Both the position numbers and the translations under genes were made by a program. DNA of 47,310 nt from an uncultured Granulosicoccaceae bacterium (GTDB taxonomy: Bacteria > Pseudomonadota > Gammaproteobacteria > Granulosicoccales > Granulosicoccaceae). Within the stretch, counting starts at the first letter, position 1. Every line of letters starts with the position of its first letter. Shown here in pieces: positions 30,117 to 39,923 of this stretch. The stretch is taken from contig CALHCI010000043.1 of the NCBI GenBank assembly GCA_937931165.1, forward strand, positions 1 to 47,310. Reading direction: 5' to 3'. The notes under the pieces were generated by a model, which did no database searches, had not been told where the DNA came from, and saw nothing but the letters and a program-made list of their open reading frames with translations.

Positions 30117-31061
30117 TCAGGAAGCCGGATCGGTTGATCCTTCTGCTGGAGTATCAGACGCTGCTGCAGGTGCTGCTTCTGCAGGTGTTTCTGCAGGAGT
30201 CTCAGCTGCCGGCGCTTCTGCAGGTGCAGGTGCTTCGGCAGCTGGCGCGGTGGCTTCCGGAGTTGCCGCCGCTTCTGCAGCAGGCGCAGCTTCTGTAGCA
30301 GGCGCAGCTTCTGTAGCCGCAGCTGGTGCTGCTGGCGCTTCCTTCACTTCCACGTACTCTTTACTATCCGTGATTGCCGCAGACGTTTTGCCGGTCTGGA
30401 TTGAGTCGGCAACGGCATCAACGTAAAGTTGAATCGCGCGAACCGCATCGTCGTTGCCTGGAATGACATAATCAACATTCTCTGGCGAATTGTTACTGTC
30501 GACGACAGCGACAATTGGAATACCGAGCTTGCGCGCTTCTGCAACGGCGATTTTTTCATAGCCAACATCGATAATGAACAGCGCATCCGGCAGGCGCTCC
30601 ATATTTTTGACACCACCCAGGCTCTTGTTGAGCTTGTCGAGTTCCCGACGCAGGGTGAGCGCTTCCTTTTTATTCAGCTTCTCTTCGCCACCGCTACCAA
30701 ACATCTCTTCCAGCTCAAGCATGCGCTTGACTGATTGTTTAACAGTTTTGAAGTTGGTCATCATGCCACCAGGCCAGCGGCGGTTTACAAACGGCATGTT
30801 GCAATTATCAGCAGCAGTTTTTACCGCATCACGCGCCGCTCTCTTAGTACCAACAAACAGCACACGACCGTTTTTGGATGCAAGCTTCCCCATGAAATTC
30901 AGGGCATCGTCCATTGCCGGGACGGTGTTTTCGAGGTTAAAGATATGAATCTTATTACGCTCGCCATAGATATAGGGAGCCATTTTTGGGCACCAGTAAC
31001 GAGTCTGGTGACCGAAGTGCACGCCGGCTTCTAGCATCTGGCGCATGCTTACTTTAGACAT
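30117..31061 (-). CDS. rpsB: 30S ribosomal protein S2 with Ala/Pro/Glu-rich C-terminal extension
   Basis: Residues 1 to about 235 are a normal S2 ([24 protein letters not shown] start, [57 protein letters not shown]). S2 binds the 30S head-body junction near S1. The remaining ~75 residues consist almost only of Ala, Pro, Glu and Thr, bringing the protein to 314 residues against about 240 in Escherichia coli. The stop codon gives a clean end at DPAS. The tail is coded partly by a tandem 18-bp repeat. A leader of about 180 bases and a sigma-70-like promoter lie upstream. Confidence 0.96.
   Translation of the reverse strand: MSKVSMRQMLEAGVHFGHQTRYWCPKMAPYIYGERNKIHIFNLENTVPAMDDALNFMGKLASKNGRVLFVGTKRAARDAVKTAADNCNMPFVNRRWPGGMMTNFKTVKQSVKRMLELEEMFGSGGEEKLNKKEALTLRRELDKLNKSLGGVKNMERLPDALFIIDVGYEKIAVAEARKLGIPIVAVVDSNNSPENVDYVIPGNDDAVRAIQLYVDAVADSIQTGKTSAAITDSKEYVEVKEAPAAPAAATEAAPATEAAPAAEAAATPEATAPAAEAPAPAEAPAAETPAETPAEAAPAAASDTPAEGSTDPAS
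30280..30315. repeat. Perfect tandem 18-bp repeat inside rpsB
   Basis: GCAGGCGCAGCTTCTGTA is present twice in a row (30280-30297 and 30298-30315). It codes for a repeated ATEAAP-type hexapeptide in the S2 tail. Related but imperfect GCTTCTGCAGGTG words continue through 30160-30270. The unit is a multiple of three, so copy-number change would keep the frame. Confidence 0.9.
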
Positions 31062-31243
31062 TAGTATTTTCCGTTTTCAGGGTTGAGCCTCCGCCCCACA
31101 TTGGAAACCGCAGAAAACGAATCAGCAATCCGTTTACAGCAGCACCCTGACATTGCGTGGGACGTGTGAATTCCGGCGCCAGAAACAAGTCTGACTGCCG
31201 GTTACCGGTCAAAAACATGCAAACGCTGTTCTTTCGCAGTTAA
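31062..31243 (-). promoter_or_regulatory. rpsB 5' leader, probable S2 autoregulatory region
   Basis: About 180 bases separate the predicted transcription start from the rpsB ATG. The part nearest the gene has a GGGG...CCC pairing around GGAGGC (31078-31097). In gammaproteobacteria the rpsB-tsf leader is known to be bound by S2 to repress its own translation. I infer the same here from position and length; the fold was not computed. Confidence 0.4.
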
Positions 31244-31249
31244 CCCACA

Positions 31250-31279
31250 ATTATATTCCAGAAACTCACAATATTCCAA
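31250..31279 (-). promoter_or_regulatory. Sigma-70-type promoter for rpsB-tsf
   Basis: A perfect -10 TATAAT (31250-31255) and a -35 TTGGAA (31274-31279, four of six) are spaced by 18 bases on the minus strand. It lies between the divergent rpsB and map genes, about 190 bases upstream of the rpsB ATG. Confidence 0.55.
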
Positions 31280-31351
31280 TACAATACAAGCTTATTTACC
31301 AACTAATATTGCCGACACTGGTCACGGCAGCAATCAACACAGGACAGCTGT

Positions 31352-32128
31352 ATGCTTCGCGCACGCGACATCCCCATAAAATCCCCTGACGAAGTAGAAA
31401 AAATGCGCGTTGCCGGCCGAATGGCCGCTGAAGTGCTGGACATGATCACCGAATACGTCAAGCCGGGCGTCACCACAGACGAGCTAAACACGATTTGCCA
31501 TGAGCACATCACCGTCAAACAGGATGCTACCCCTGCCCCGCTGAACTACCGCGGCTTTCCAAAATCGATCTGCACGTCACTGAATCACCAGGTTTGCCAC
31601 GGCATCCCCGGAGATCGGGCGCTGAAAAAGAAAGATATCGTCAATATCGACATCACAGTCATTAAAGACGGGTTTCACGGCGATACCAGCCGCATGTTTT
31701 GCGTGGGGGAACCCACTGTCATCGGACGCCGGGTGTGTGAGGTCGCCCACACCGCTCTTTTTAAAGGCATCGAAGTCGTCAAACCAGGCACTACGCTCGG
31801 CGACATCGGTCACGCTATCCAGCAATACGCCGAAGGCGAGCGATGTTCGGTGGTGCGCGAATATTGCGGCCATGGCATCGGCAAGCAGTTCCACGAAGAG
31901 CCCCAGATACTGCACTACGGCAAGGCTGGCGAGGGGCTGGCAGTGCAGGCCGGTATGGTGTTTACCATCGAACCCATGATCAACGCCGGCAAGCGGCACG
32001 TGAAACTGCTTCCGGACGACTGGACAGTAGTGACTAAAGACAGAAGCCTGTCTGCACAATGGGAACACACCGTGCTGGTTACCGAAACCGGGTACGAGCT
32101 TCTGACACTGTCACCCGCCGAGTCCTGA
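31352..32128 (+). CDS. map: Methionine aminopeptidase type I
   Basis: Map removes the initiator methionine from new proteins. The 258-residue protein has all five metal ligands: Asp100, Asp111, His174, Glu207 and Glu238. It also has the catalytic His83 in CHGIPGD. The ATG has AGGA eight bases upstream. It is divergent from rpsB, as in Escherichia coli, and glnD follows. Confidence 0.98.
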   Translation: MLRARDIPIKSPDEVEKMRVAGRMAAEVLDMITEYVKPGVTTDELNTICHEHITVKQDATPAPLNYRGFPKSICTSLNHQVCHGIPGDRALKKKDIVNIDITVIKDGFHGDTSRMFCVGEPTVIGRRVCEVAHTALFKGIEVVKPGTTLGDIGHAIQQYAEGERCSVVREYCGHGIGKQFHEEPQILHYGKAGEGLAVQAGMVFTIEPMINAGKRHVKLLPDDWTVVTKDRSLSAQWEHTVLVTETGYELLTLSPAES

Positions 32129-32136
32129 ACACTTCA

Positions 32137-34797
32137 GTGGATAACACCGGCACTTCGGCAGACCGCCAGAACGAGCAACTCCACCTACCGTCCCTTCTGC
32201 AATCTATAGAGAAGGCGGATAATTCAGTCAGCGCATATCGGGATGCGCTGACGCAAGCCAACAACACCATAGCGAGAAAATTTGAAGAAGGCACGCCGGC
32301 TCCGGAACTCGTCGCCTTGCAATCTGCAGTCACCGATGCGCTGCTCAGTCATTTATGGCAACACCTGTTACCGTCGAACACTACCGACTCCCTTGCCCTG
32401 ATTGCTGTAGGCGGGTACGGACGTGCAGAATTGCACCCGAACTCGGACATCGACATCCTCATTCTCTCTGCTGCCGGTTACAAAAAAGCTGATGATGAAA
32501 TAGGTAGTTTCGTTACCGCACTTTGGGATCTGGGACTTGATGTCGGCCACAGCGTGCGCGACATTTCGCAATGTGTTGAAGAGGCCACCTCAGATGTTAC
32601 CGTCATTACTAATCTGCTCGAAAGTCGATGGTTGTCCGGCTCAGAAACACTGTTTAATGAACTTCACAATGCCATAGACCCAACCCGCATGTGGGCCTCT
32701 TCGGACTTTTTCGAAGCCAAACGCAAAGAACAGAAAGACCGGCATTTAAAATTCCACGGTACCGCCTATCGCCTTGAACCAAACTTAAAAGAAAGCCCCG
32801 GCGGTCTCAGAGATATACAAACCATTGTGTGGCTGATTATTCGCCATTACGGACACGGAGATTTCAACGCACTGGTAGAAGACGGATTTCTTACCAACGA
32901 CGAACTCAGTGAACTCATAGAGGGTCGCAACTACCTATGGACTGTGCGATTTTTGCTGCATGCTAAAAGCGGCAGAAAAGAAGACCGCGTATTGTTCGAC
33001 TACCAACGAGATCTTGCCAAAGATTTTGGTTACCAGAGCGAAGGCAACGAAGCTGTCGAACTGTTTATGCAGCAGTACTATCGAACTGTGACTAAAATCG
33101 AGCGGCTTAACGAAATGCTGCTACAGCTTCTTGAGAAAGCATTCGTCGACGATCTTGACGAGCATACAATCTCTATTAATAAAAGATTTGTTCGGGTCAA
33201 CGATTATCTGGAAGTCGCACACGACAGAGTGTTTGCAGAATACCCGCCTGCAATGCTTGAAATATTTCAGGTGTTTGCAGCCAACGATGAAGTGAAGGGC
33301 TTCAGTGCACGCACGCTTAGGCTTTTACGCAGCCACTTGCACCTTATTGATCACCGCTTCCGCGCCGAACTGATTCCGCGCAACCTGTTTCTTCAGCTGT
33401 TTAGAGAACCGAACAAGATAACCAGAAAACTGCGTCTGATGAATCGCTATGGCGTGCTGGCCAAGTATCTTCCAATTTTTGAAAAAATTGTCGGTCGAAT
33501 GCAGTATGACTTGTTTCATATCTATACCGTAGACGAACACACCTTGATGGTCATTCGCAATCTGCGAAGGTTTGCCATCCGATTTCACAACGACGAATAC
33601 CCGCACTGCTCGGCTATCATGCAACAGCTTGAAAAACCCGAATTGCTATATCTTGTCGGGCTATTTCACGACATCGCTAAAGGTCGCGGTGGAGATCACT
33701 CCATACTCGGGGCAGAAGACGCCGAAGCATTCTGCACACAACACGGTCTCAACGCAGTAGACACCAAATTGGTGGTCTGGACAGTCAGGCATCACCTCGA
33801 CATGTCTACCACGGCTCAGCGCAAAGATATTTCAGATCCTGAAGTTATTTTCGAGTTCGCACGCTTTGTCGGATCGATGCGCTATCTGGACTTTCTCTAT
33901 CTACTGACCGTCGCAGACATTCGAGGTACCAACCCGGAGCTGTGGAACTCATGGAAAGAGAATCTTCTCAGGCAACTCTATGATAGTACTGCTGGAGCAC
34001 TGAAGCGAGGTCTCGACAATCCAATAGACAAAGTCGAAATGATCACGCAGAAAAAAACGGCAGCACGAGAGGTCCTGCATCAGAAAAACATGACTGATGC
34101 GGAAATCGACAACATCTGGTCCCAATGCAACGAAGCGTACTTTCTGCAATACACTGCCGATGAAATTTGCTGGCACACGGTAAACATTTCATTGGCTGGC
34201 AGCGAAGAGCCCCTGGTCTTACTGCGCAGGGAAACCGAACGAGGCTCTACCGAGATATTTGTGCATGTCGAAGAGTATGACCACATGTTCAGCGACATTG
34301 TTACCGCACTTGATCAACTGAGACTTACCATTGTCAGCGCGCAGATTTTAACGTCGCAAAATGGTCACGCCCTGGATACTTTTTTTGTGCTCGACCGCGA
34401 AGGTGAATCTATCCAGGACAATGCCCGGCTTGAACACATATTCAGAACCTTAAACCAGGCTATTACCAATCCTGATGAGCTTTGCCGACCGCAACCGATA
34501 CCCGCCCCCCGGCGTCTTAAGCACTTTGACTTTAAGCCGATTATCAATTTTGACAACGACGTCTCGGACGAGTACACCAGCTTATTCATTAAAGCGATCG
34601 ACAGACCGGGGCTGTTGAGTGCCATTGGTTTTGCCTTTGCGCAAAGTAATGTCCGCGTGCTGTCAGCCAGCATTGCCACGCTCGGTGAAACTGCCGAGGA
34701 TGTATTCTTCATTCAAAACAGCGATGGTTTGAAAGTTGAAGACGAAACCCTACTCGATTCACTGAGAACTCTTCTGTTGAGGCTGGTAAGCGAATAA
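32137..34797 (+). CDS. glnD: Bifunctional PII uridylyltransferase/uridylyl-removing enzyme
   Basis: GlnD is the glutamine sensor of nitrogen regulation, adding UMP to PII proteins when glutamine is low and removing it when high. The nucleotidyltransferase motif GGYGRAEL (92-99) with SDID (103-106) comes first. The HD hydrolase domain follows with His511-Asp512 in LFHDIAKG. Two C-terminal ACT domains for glutamine sensing follow (last one from about 800). I choose the GTG at 32137 (886 residues, close to the usual 890). An ATG at 32059 in the same frame would overlap map by 70 bases. The start is therefore uncertain. Confidence 0.95.
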   Translation: MDNTGTSADRQNEQLHLPSLLQSIEKADNSVSAYRDALTQANNTIARKFEEGTPAPELVALQSAVTDALLSHLWQHLLPSNTTDSLALIAVGGYGRAELHPNSDIDILILSAAGYKKADDEIGSFVTALWDLGLDVGHSVRDISQCVEEATSDVTVITNLLESRWLSGSETLFNELHNAIDPTRMWASSDFFEAKRKEQKDRHLKFHGTAYRLEPNLKESPGGLRDIQTIVWLIIRHYGHGDFNALVEDGFLTNDELSELIEGRNYLWTVRFLLHAKSGRKEDRVLFDYQRDLAKDFGYQSEGNEAVELFMQQYYRTVTKIERLNEMLLQLLEKAFVDDLDEHTISINKRFVRVNDYLEVAHDRVFAEYPPAMLEIFQVFAANDEVKGFSARTLRLLRSHLHLIDHRFRAELIPRNLFLQLFREPNKITRKLRLMNRYGVLAKYLPIFEKIVGRMQYDLFHIYTVDEHTLMVIRNLRRFAIRFHNDEYPHCSAIMQQLEKPELLYLVGLFHDIAKGRGGDHSILGAEDAEAFCTQHGLNAVDTKLVVWTVRHHLDMSTTAQRKDISDPEVIFEFARFVGSMRYLDFLYLLTVADIRGTNPELWNSWKENLLRQLYDSTAGALKRGLDNPIDKVEMITQKKTAAREVLHQKNMTDAEIDNIWSQCNEAYFLQYTADEICWHTVNISLAGSEEPLVLLRRETERGSTEIFVHVEEYDHMFSDIVTALDQLRLTIVSAQILTSQNGHALDTFFVLDREGESIQDNARLEHIFRTLNQAITNPDELCRPQPIPAPRRLKHFDFKPIINFDNDVSDEYTSLFIKAIDRPGLLSAIGFAFAQSNVRVLSASIATLGETAEDVFFIQNSDGLKVEDETLLDSLRTLLLRLVSE

Positions 34798-34801
34798 ACC
34801 A

Positions 34802-35926
34802 ATGTCAGACACCATTAACCTTGCCCGACAACTGATCTGTGAAGAGTCAGTCACCCCCAATGATGGCGCCTGTCAAACCATATTGGCAGACCGCCTGTCT
34901 GCACAGGGCTTTAAAAATCTGCATCTGAAATACGGCGATGTTGATAACCTTTGGTCTGTTACCGAAAACGACGGCCCACTGCTGGTGTTTGCAGGACACA
35001 CTGATGTTGTCCCGCCCGGGCCAATTGAAGAATGGCAGCATAGTCCTTTCGATGGCACGGTAGCAGATGGCTGGCTGCACGGACGGGGTGCTGCCGACAT
35101 GAAAAGCAGCATCGCTGCCATGGTTGTCGCGGTAGAGAGAGTGCTTATCCACCACACTTTGAAAGGCCGAATAGGTTTTTTAATCACCAGCGACGAAGAA
35201 GGACCGGCGATCAACGGTACCGCAAAAGTGGTGGAATATTTAAACAATAACAACACGTCTATCGACTGGTGTATTGTTGGTGAACCGACCAGCAGCGACA
35301 GCATCGGTGACACCATTAAAAACGGTCGGCGTGGCTCAATGAATGGCAACCTTACCGTCTTGGGTAAACAAGGGCACGTCGCCTACCCGCACCTGGCAGA
35401 AAACCCGGTGCATATGATCAGTTCCGCCCTTCACGAACTCACAACAAAAACCTGGGACAACGGAAATGAATTCTTTCCACCCACCACTTTTCAGGTTTCA
35501 AACATCCACGCAGGCACCGGTGTCGATAACGTAGTCCCCGGAGAAGTTAACGTCCGATTCAATTTTCGATTTTCAACGGAAGTCACTACTGAGCAACTAC
35601 AAACTATCGTCAAAGAAATTCTTGATCGACATCAACTTAACTATGACATGAACTGGAGAATTTCCGGTCATCCGTTTATCACGGAGCGCGGTGATCTGGT
35701 TAATGCCACCATACAGGCAATAGAGGACGTCTGCGGAATTACGTCAACGTTGTCTACCAGCGGCGGCACATCCGATGGAAGGTTCATTGCCCCAACCGGC
35801 GCACAAGTCATTGAGCTTGGGCCATCCAACGCGACAATTCATCAGGTCAACGAGAGAGTCACGTGTGAGGAACTGGAAAAACTCACTGACATATACGAAC
35901 GTATTATTGTGCGGCTTCTTACTTAA
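34802..35926 (+). CDS. dapE: Succinyl-diaminopimelate desuccinylase
   Basis: This zinc enzyme of the succinylase branch of diaminopimelate and lysine synthesis has 374 residues. Metal and catalytic residues are visible: His66 in AGHTDVV, Asp99 in GRGAADMKSS, Glu132/Glu133 in TSDEEGPA, Glu161 in GEPTS and His347 in ATIHQVNE. It starts 4 bases after glnD, so the two are co-transcribed. The convergent CYTH gene ends 15 bases further on. Confidence 0.96.
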   Translation: MSDTINLARQLICEESVTPNDGACQTILADRLSAQGFKNLHLKYGDVDNLWSVTENDGPLLVFAGHTDVVPPGPIEEWQHSPFDGTVADGWLHGRGAADMKSSIAAMVVAVERVLIHHTLKGRIGFLITSDEEGPAINGTAKVVEYLNNNNTSIDWCIVGEPTSSDSIGDTIKNGRRGSMNGNLTVLGKQGHVAYPHLAENPVHMISSALHELTTKTWDNGNEFFPPTTFQVSNIHAGTGVDNVVPGEVNVRFNFRFSTEVTTEQLQTIVKEILDRHQLNYDMNWRISGHPFITERGDLVNATIQAIEDVCGITSTLSTSGGTSDGRFIAPTGAQVIELGPSNATIHQVNERVTCEELEKLTDIYERIIVRLLT

Positions 35927-35941
35927 CTTAATAGAACTGCA

Positions 35942-36403
35942 TTACCACTGTGAATAGGGTGTGGTCACCAGCCTGGCATTTCGGTAACGAGTGTCGCTCG
36001 TGACCTCATCGGCAACCCAGTCCGGAAGGCTGAGCTCAAAGTGCTCATAGGGCAGCTCGATTTCTGCGACCACCAATCCGTCGTTTTCATCATGAAACTG
36101 ATCAATCTCCCAACGCATGCCATCGTGCATGATTTCATGTCGTGTCTTTGAAACCACTCGACCGCTGCACAGGTTCTCAAACATCGTTTCCGCCTCGTCA
36201 GCGGGAATCAGATACTCAAAATCATAGCTGCTTGAGGTATTGATCTTCGCTTTCAGCGACAGGTAGAAATCATCATTTTTTTGCCGCACTCGGACGACGA
36301 TTCCCTGATCATTCACCATGTAACCCTGACGAATACGGATTTGCCGCTCACCTTTAGGCCAGTGGTTGGTCACTACCAGAAACTTTCTTTCAATCTCGAT
36401 CAT
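35942..36403 (-). CDS. CYTH-domain protein (triphosphate tunnel metalloenzyme family)
   Basis: I take the ATG at 36403, giving 153 residues starting MIEIERKFLV; the EIERK motif at 3-7 is the ExExK signature of the CYTH superfamily. The frame extends 29 codons upstream to 36490, but that part has no family match and reaches close to the fabI promoter. Alternating charged residues (RQIRIRQGYM, VRVRQKND, YLSLKAK, WEIDQFHDE, AEIEL) fit the eight-stranded tunnel that binds triphosphates. Members are tripolyphosphatases, thiamine triphosphatases or adenylate cyclases. Short stand-alone bacterial forms of this length are often tripolyphosphatases, but the activity here cannot be told from sequence. 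Confidence 0.88.
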   Translation of the reverse strand: MIEIERKFLVVTNHWPKGERQIRIRQGYMVNDQGIVVRVRQKNDDFYLSLKAKINTSSSYDFEYLIPADEAETMFENLCSGRVVSKTRHEIMHDGMRWEIDQFHDENDGLVVAEIELPYEHFELSLPDWVADEVTSDTRYRNARLVTTPYSQW

Positions 36404-36501
36404 GAAATGTTCGCCATTAACCAAACCCGGCTGTTGAAACCCGCCAGTAGATTCTGCCGCGGAGTTGCTGCCGTTCCGGCTAGCGGGCACTGGCTGGTAT
36501 T

Positions 36502-36530
36502 TTAACTCACTACGAAATACTGCGTATAAT
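36502..36530 (+). promoter_or_regulatory. Sigma-70-type promoter for fabI
   Basis: TTAACT (36502-36507, four of six) and a perfect TATAAT (36525-36530) are spaced by 17 bases, 30 bases upstream of the fabI ATG. Confidence 0.6.
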
Positions 36531-36559
36531 GCGACAACTCTAACAACTGTGGAACGATT

Positions 36560-37339
36560 ATGGGGTTTCTGGCAGGAAAAAAAGCGCTGATCATCGGCGT
36601 CGCAAGCAAGCGCTCAATTGCCTGGGGTATCGCTCAGTCCATGCATCGTGAAGGTGCAGAACTCGCATTCACCTACCAGAATGATCGTCTTAAAGACCGG
36701 GTGGTTGAATTTGCGGAAGAACTAAATTCAACACTAACGTTCCCGTGTGATGTGCAACACGACAGCGAAATAGACACCACCATGAGCGCACTAAAAGACG
36801 CCTGGGGTACATTTGACATCATTGTGCACGCAGTGGGTTTTGCCCCTCGTGAACAATTAGACGGTGATTACCTTGACTGCGTTACTCGTGAAGGGTTTCA
36901 GATCGCTCATGATATAAGCTCATACAGCTTTGCAGCACTGGCCAAAGCAGCCCGACCGATGCTGAATGACAACGGTGCATTACTCACGCTGAGTTATCTG
37001 GGATCAGTTCGCTCCATGCCCAACTACAACGTCATGGGACTGGCAAAGGCCAGCCTTGAGGCCAATACACGCTTCATGGCTCACTCTCTCGGACCACAGG
37101 GTATTCGTGTTAACGCAATTTCTGCTGGGCCAATCAGAACGCTGGCCGCATCGGGTATTGGTGATTTCAAGAAATTACTGAACTACGTTGCAGACACATC
37201 ACCATTAAAACGCAACGTCACTATTGAACAAGTGGGAGATACGGCAGCATTCCTGTGCTCAGATTTGGCAGCGGGCATTACAAGCCAGGTGGTCTACGTC
37301 GACAACGGGTTTAACAGTGTTGCCATGCCTGTTGGCTAG
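36560..37339 (+). CDS. fabI: Enoyl-ACP reductase (NADH) FabI
   Basis: This 259-residue enzyme performs the last reduction in each fatty-acid elongation cycle and is the triclosan target. [11 protein letters not shown] (13-23) binds the cofactor. The catalytic residues are Tyr146, Tyr156 and Lys163, the same numbers as in Escherichia coli. GGAACG lies just before the ATG. It is a single-gene unit, divergent from the CYTH gene and convergent with ppiD, with its own promoter. Confidence 0.97.
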   Translation: MGFLAGKKALIIGVASKRSIAWGIAQSMHREGAELAFTYQNDRLKDRVVEFAEELNSTLTFPCDVQHDSEIDTTMSALKDAWGTFDIIVHAVGFAPREQLDGDYLDCVTREGFQIAHDISSYSFAALAKAARPMLNDNGALLTLSYLGSVRSMPNYNVMGLAKASLEANTRFMAHSLGPQGIRVNAISAGPIRTLAASGIGDFKKLLNYVADTSPLKRNVTIEQVGDTAAFLCSDLAAGITSQVVYVDNGFNSVAMPVG

Positions 37340-37410
37340 CTGAAATTTAGTGCATTCGGTTATCAATTCGCACGCGCACGTGGCACGCACGTGCACAAGT
37401 AAACGAAAAG

Positions 37411-37428
37411 CCCTGCTCGTAAGCAGGG
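37411..37428. terminator. Hairpin terminator between convergent fabI and ppiD
   Basis: CCCTGCT (37411-37417) and AGCAGGG (37422-37428) form a 7-bp stem with a 4-base loop. On the minus strand it is followed by CTTTTCG, so it best serves ppiD; on the plus strand it lies 72 bases after fabI. A second AGCAGGG copy lies at about 37442-37448, at the ppiD stop. Confidence 0.65.
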
Positions 37429-37437
37429 GGTTACTCG

Positions 37438-39351
37438 TTAGTAAGCAGGGTTACTTAAGAGAGCTTCGTTCCTCTCTACCTTTGCACTCTCTTCAAGCGT
37501 TGCTATCATCGCCTGAAATTCGTCTGATGCGGCAGCGGCAGTGCCAGTTGGCTCAGCGTCGTCGGTATCGGTAAGTTCGGCTGCAGCTGGCATTTCAATA
37601 CCACTAAAAATTACCAGTGCAATATTTCCATCGCTGGTGGTTACTGTCTCGTAGGTGCTGGCACCTTCCGCAGGCTTTGGCATCTGAAATAACGCCCGGT
37701 TGATCTGACGATCCAGTTCAGGATCAGTTCGACCGACAGCGCCGATATCGAGGTATTCACCGTCATTGGCCTCTGCAACGGCTGCAGCATCACCACTTGC
37801 CAATTCCGCCTCCAATCCGGCTGCAAGCTCATTCAATTGCTCTGTTGCCCGCTCAGTCTGCAGTCTGCTGACAATGTCTTCACTCACTTCTTCAAGAGGC
37901 TTGGGCTCTTCTTCCTGGTGATCAAGTGTGCGCAGGACGATCGCGTGATTTTCACCAACTTCAAGTACAGCAGAGTTTAGACCCTGGTTTAATACTTCAT
38001 CACTAAGTGCCGCTGCGATCACCTGCCGGTACTGCCCTACCCCTTCCGTACTATTGATATCTATCCAGTCGGACGTCTGAATTTCCAGACCGGTTTCATC
38101 AGAGGCCGGTTGCAGTGAATCGCTATTCTCATACGACGCATTAGACAACAAGTCGCTGGCAGCAAAAAATTCGGTTTCTGCTTGCTCTACCCGATATTGT
38201 TTTTCGACTTCTTCTTTCACTTCGTCGAACTGCTGACCTTGTTCTGGAATGATTTTGTTCAGACGAATGATGTGGTACCCGAAATCAGACCTTATCGGTT
38301 CACTGATTTCGTTTTCCTGCATAGCAAATGCCGCTTCTTCAAATGGAGCGACCATGACACCCGAACCAAATTCTCCGAGGCTCCCGCCTTGCGCGCCAGA
38401 ACCAGGATCATCAGAAAACTCTTTAGCAAGCTCTTCAAAAGATTCACCAGCATTGATTCGCTCCAGCAATGCGGTCGCCTCAGCGAGTTTGTCATCTGCG
38501 TCGGAATCATCCTCAACGGCCAACAGTATGTGCGAAGCATCTCTCTTCTCCGGCACCACCCACTGGGTCTTGTTGCTATCGTAGTACCCCTTCAACGCTT
38601 CATCGGTAACTTCAACAGACGCTTCCAAATCATCGACTTTGAGTTCTATATATTCGACGGTAACTTTTTCCGGGTTATTGAAACTGGACGTATTTTCATC
38701 GTAGTACGCCTGGACATCGGCATCAGAAACCTCAACCGTCTCCGCACGTGCCGCCACGTCAAACGTAATTGTTTCCACGACTCGCTGCTGATCACGCAAG
38801 GCAGCTAATCTGGAGTTCTCAGAGGCTAATGAAAATCCGGTACCCACAACAGAGCCCGACAACTGCTGCATGATCAGATCACTTCGATATTGATTTTCAA
38901 AATCAGCGGCGGACACACCCATCGATTGCAACTGCAATTGATAGCGATCTTTGTCAAAGCGACCATCGACGGTAAATTCGTTAACCTCTAACAACCGTTG
39001 CGCCAGTGCTTCGTCGCTGATAGCAAAATTATTTTCTACCGTTGACTGCCGCATGACTTCTCTTGTTACCAGCGTATCCATGGCCTGACCATTGACCATA
39101 CTGGCAAGATCAAAACCTTCAGGGATTCGTCCACCAAAAGCCTGTGCAATTTGCGCACGCTGCTGCTGGTACGCATTCTGGAACGCGTTTAGAGAAACTT
39201 TTTCGCCGTTAACTTTTACTGCGTAATCAGGGCCGTGGCCACCGAAGTAAGAATTAACGCCAAACAGTGCAAACGGAATACATATGATGGTGACAAGCAG
39301 ATACTTAAGCCACTTTGAATTACGTATTCCGTCTCGAAGGTCAAGTAACAT
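37438..39351 (-). CDS. ppiD: Periplasmic folding chaperone PpiD (parvulin-type)
   Basis: This 637-residue protein is anchored in the inner membrane by one N-terminal segment (about residues 14-32). A SurA-like N-terminal chaperone region follows (about 35-190). A single parvulin domain (about 262-355) contains [28 protein letters not shown] and YHIIRL. The C-terminal third is acidic. PpiD works at the SecYEG exit on newly exported proteins. The sequence is longer than most short parvulins and matches PpiD length. It comes after hupB and two tRNA genes. Confidence 0.94.
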   Translation of the reverse strand: MLLDLRDGIRNSKWLKYLLVTIICIPFALFGVNSYFGGHGPDYAVKVNGEKVSLNAFQNAYQQQRAQIAQAFGGRIPEGFDLASMVNGQAMDTLVTREVMRQSTVENNFAISDEALAQRLLEVNEFTVDGRFDKDRYQLQLQSMGVSAADFENQYRSDLIMQQLSGSVVGTGFSLASENSRLAALRDQQRVVETITFDVAARAETVEVSDADVQAYYDENTSSFNNPEKVTVEYIELKVDDLEASVEVTDEALKGYYDSNKTQWVVPEKRDASHILLAVEDDSDADDKLAEATALLERINAGESFEELAKEFSDDPGSGAQGGSLGEFGSGVMVAPFEEAAFAMQENEISEPIRSDFGYHIIRLNKIIPEQGQQFDEVKEEVEKQYRVEQAETEFFAASDLLSNASYENSDSLQPASDETGLEIQTSDWIDINSTEGVGQYRQVIAAALSDEVLNQGLNSAVLEVGENHAIVLRTLDHQEEEPKPLEEVSEDIVSRLQTERATEQLNELAAGLEAELASGDAAAVAEANDGEYLDIGAVGRTDPELDRQINRALFQMPKPAEGASTYETVTTSDGNIALVIFSGIEMPAAAELTDTDDAEPTGTAAAASDEFQAMIATLEESAKVERNEALLSNPAY

Positions 39352-39442
39352 GGTCAGATATTCGAATGGTTAATATACATAAGACTAAGCATAGGACAGC
39401 GATCGGATATGCTCAACCAAACACGGTTTGTAATGCGCACAC

Positions 39443-39468
39443 AAAAAAGGGTGCCGTCTGACACCCTT
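39443..39468 (-). terminator. Rho-independent terminator after tRNA-Asp
   Basis: On the minus strand AAGGGTG (39468-39462) pairs with CACCCTT (39453-39447) around an 8-base loop, followed by a run of six T (39448-39443). It ends the hupB/tRNA-Val/tRNA-Asp transcript before ppiD. Confidence 0.85.
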
Positions 39469-39481
39469 CTTCGCTACTTGT

Positions 39482-39558
39482 TGGCGGAGCGGACGGGACT
39501 CGAACCCGCGACCCCCGGCGTGACAGGCCGGTATTCTAACCAACTGAACTACCGCTCC
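39482..39558 (-). tRNA. tRNA-Asp (anticodon GTC)
   Basis: A complete 77-base cloverleaf with acceptor GGAGCGG/CCGCTCC, anticodon loop CTGTCAC, T-loop GTTCGAG, discriminator G and an encoded CCA. It lies 5 bases downstream of tRNA-Val and just before a terminator. Confidence 0.98.
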
Positions 39559-39563
39559 AATTT

Positions 39564-39639
39564 TGGTGGGTGCTGAGGGGATCGAACCCCCGACCCTCGC
39601 CTTGTAAGGGCGATGCTCTCCCAGCTGAGCTAAGCACCC
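39564..39639 (-). tRNA. tRNA-Val (anticodon TAC)
   Basis: A complete 76-base cloverleaf with acceptor GGGTGCT/AGCACCC, anticodon loop CTTACAA, T-loop GTTCGAT, discriminator A and an encoded CCA. It starts 11 bases after the hupB stop and is probably processed from a common transcript. Confidence 0.98.
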
Positions 39640-39650
39640 GCTAAGCCGTC

Positions 39651-39923
39651 CTAGTTTATAGTTTCTTTAAGCGCTTTGCCAGGCTTAAATCGCGGAACAT
39701 TCGATGCGGCGATCTGGATTTCTTCACCTGTACGCGGGTTTCGGCCTTTTCTGGCCTCTCTCTTACTTACCAGAAATGTACCAAAACCTACGAGAGTGAT
39801 CTGATCATCTTTTTTCAGTTGCTCACCGATCACTTCCACCATGGAATCGACGATTTTAGCGGCGTCTGATTTTTGAACGTCTGCGCGTTCGGCTACTGCA
39901 TCAACAAATTCTGTTTTGTTCAT
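39651..39923 (-). CDS. hupB: DNA-binding protein HU-beta
   Basis: This 90-residue histone-like protein bends and compacts DNA. The N-terminal helices (MNKTEFVDAVAERAD) and the DNA-binding arm with GRNPRTGEEI are standard, as is the end VPRFKPGKALKE. GAGG lies 10 bases upstream of the ATG. It follows lon, as in many Gammaproteobacteria, and precedes two tRNA genes. Confidence 0.97.
   Translation of the reverse strand: MNKTEFVDAVAERADVQKSDAAKIVDSMVEVIGEQLKKDDQITLVGFGTFLVSKREARKGRNPRTGEEIQIAASNVPRFKPGKALKETIN

Noticed and set aside
29647..30426. Long plus-strand open frames rich in Ala, Ser and Gly opposite tsf and rpsB
   Set aside because: They are antisense shadows of tsf and of the low-complexity rpsB tail; composition is explained by the repeat codons and there is no ribosome-binding site or family match.
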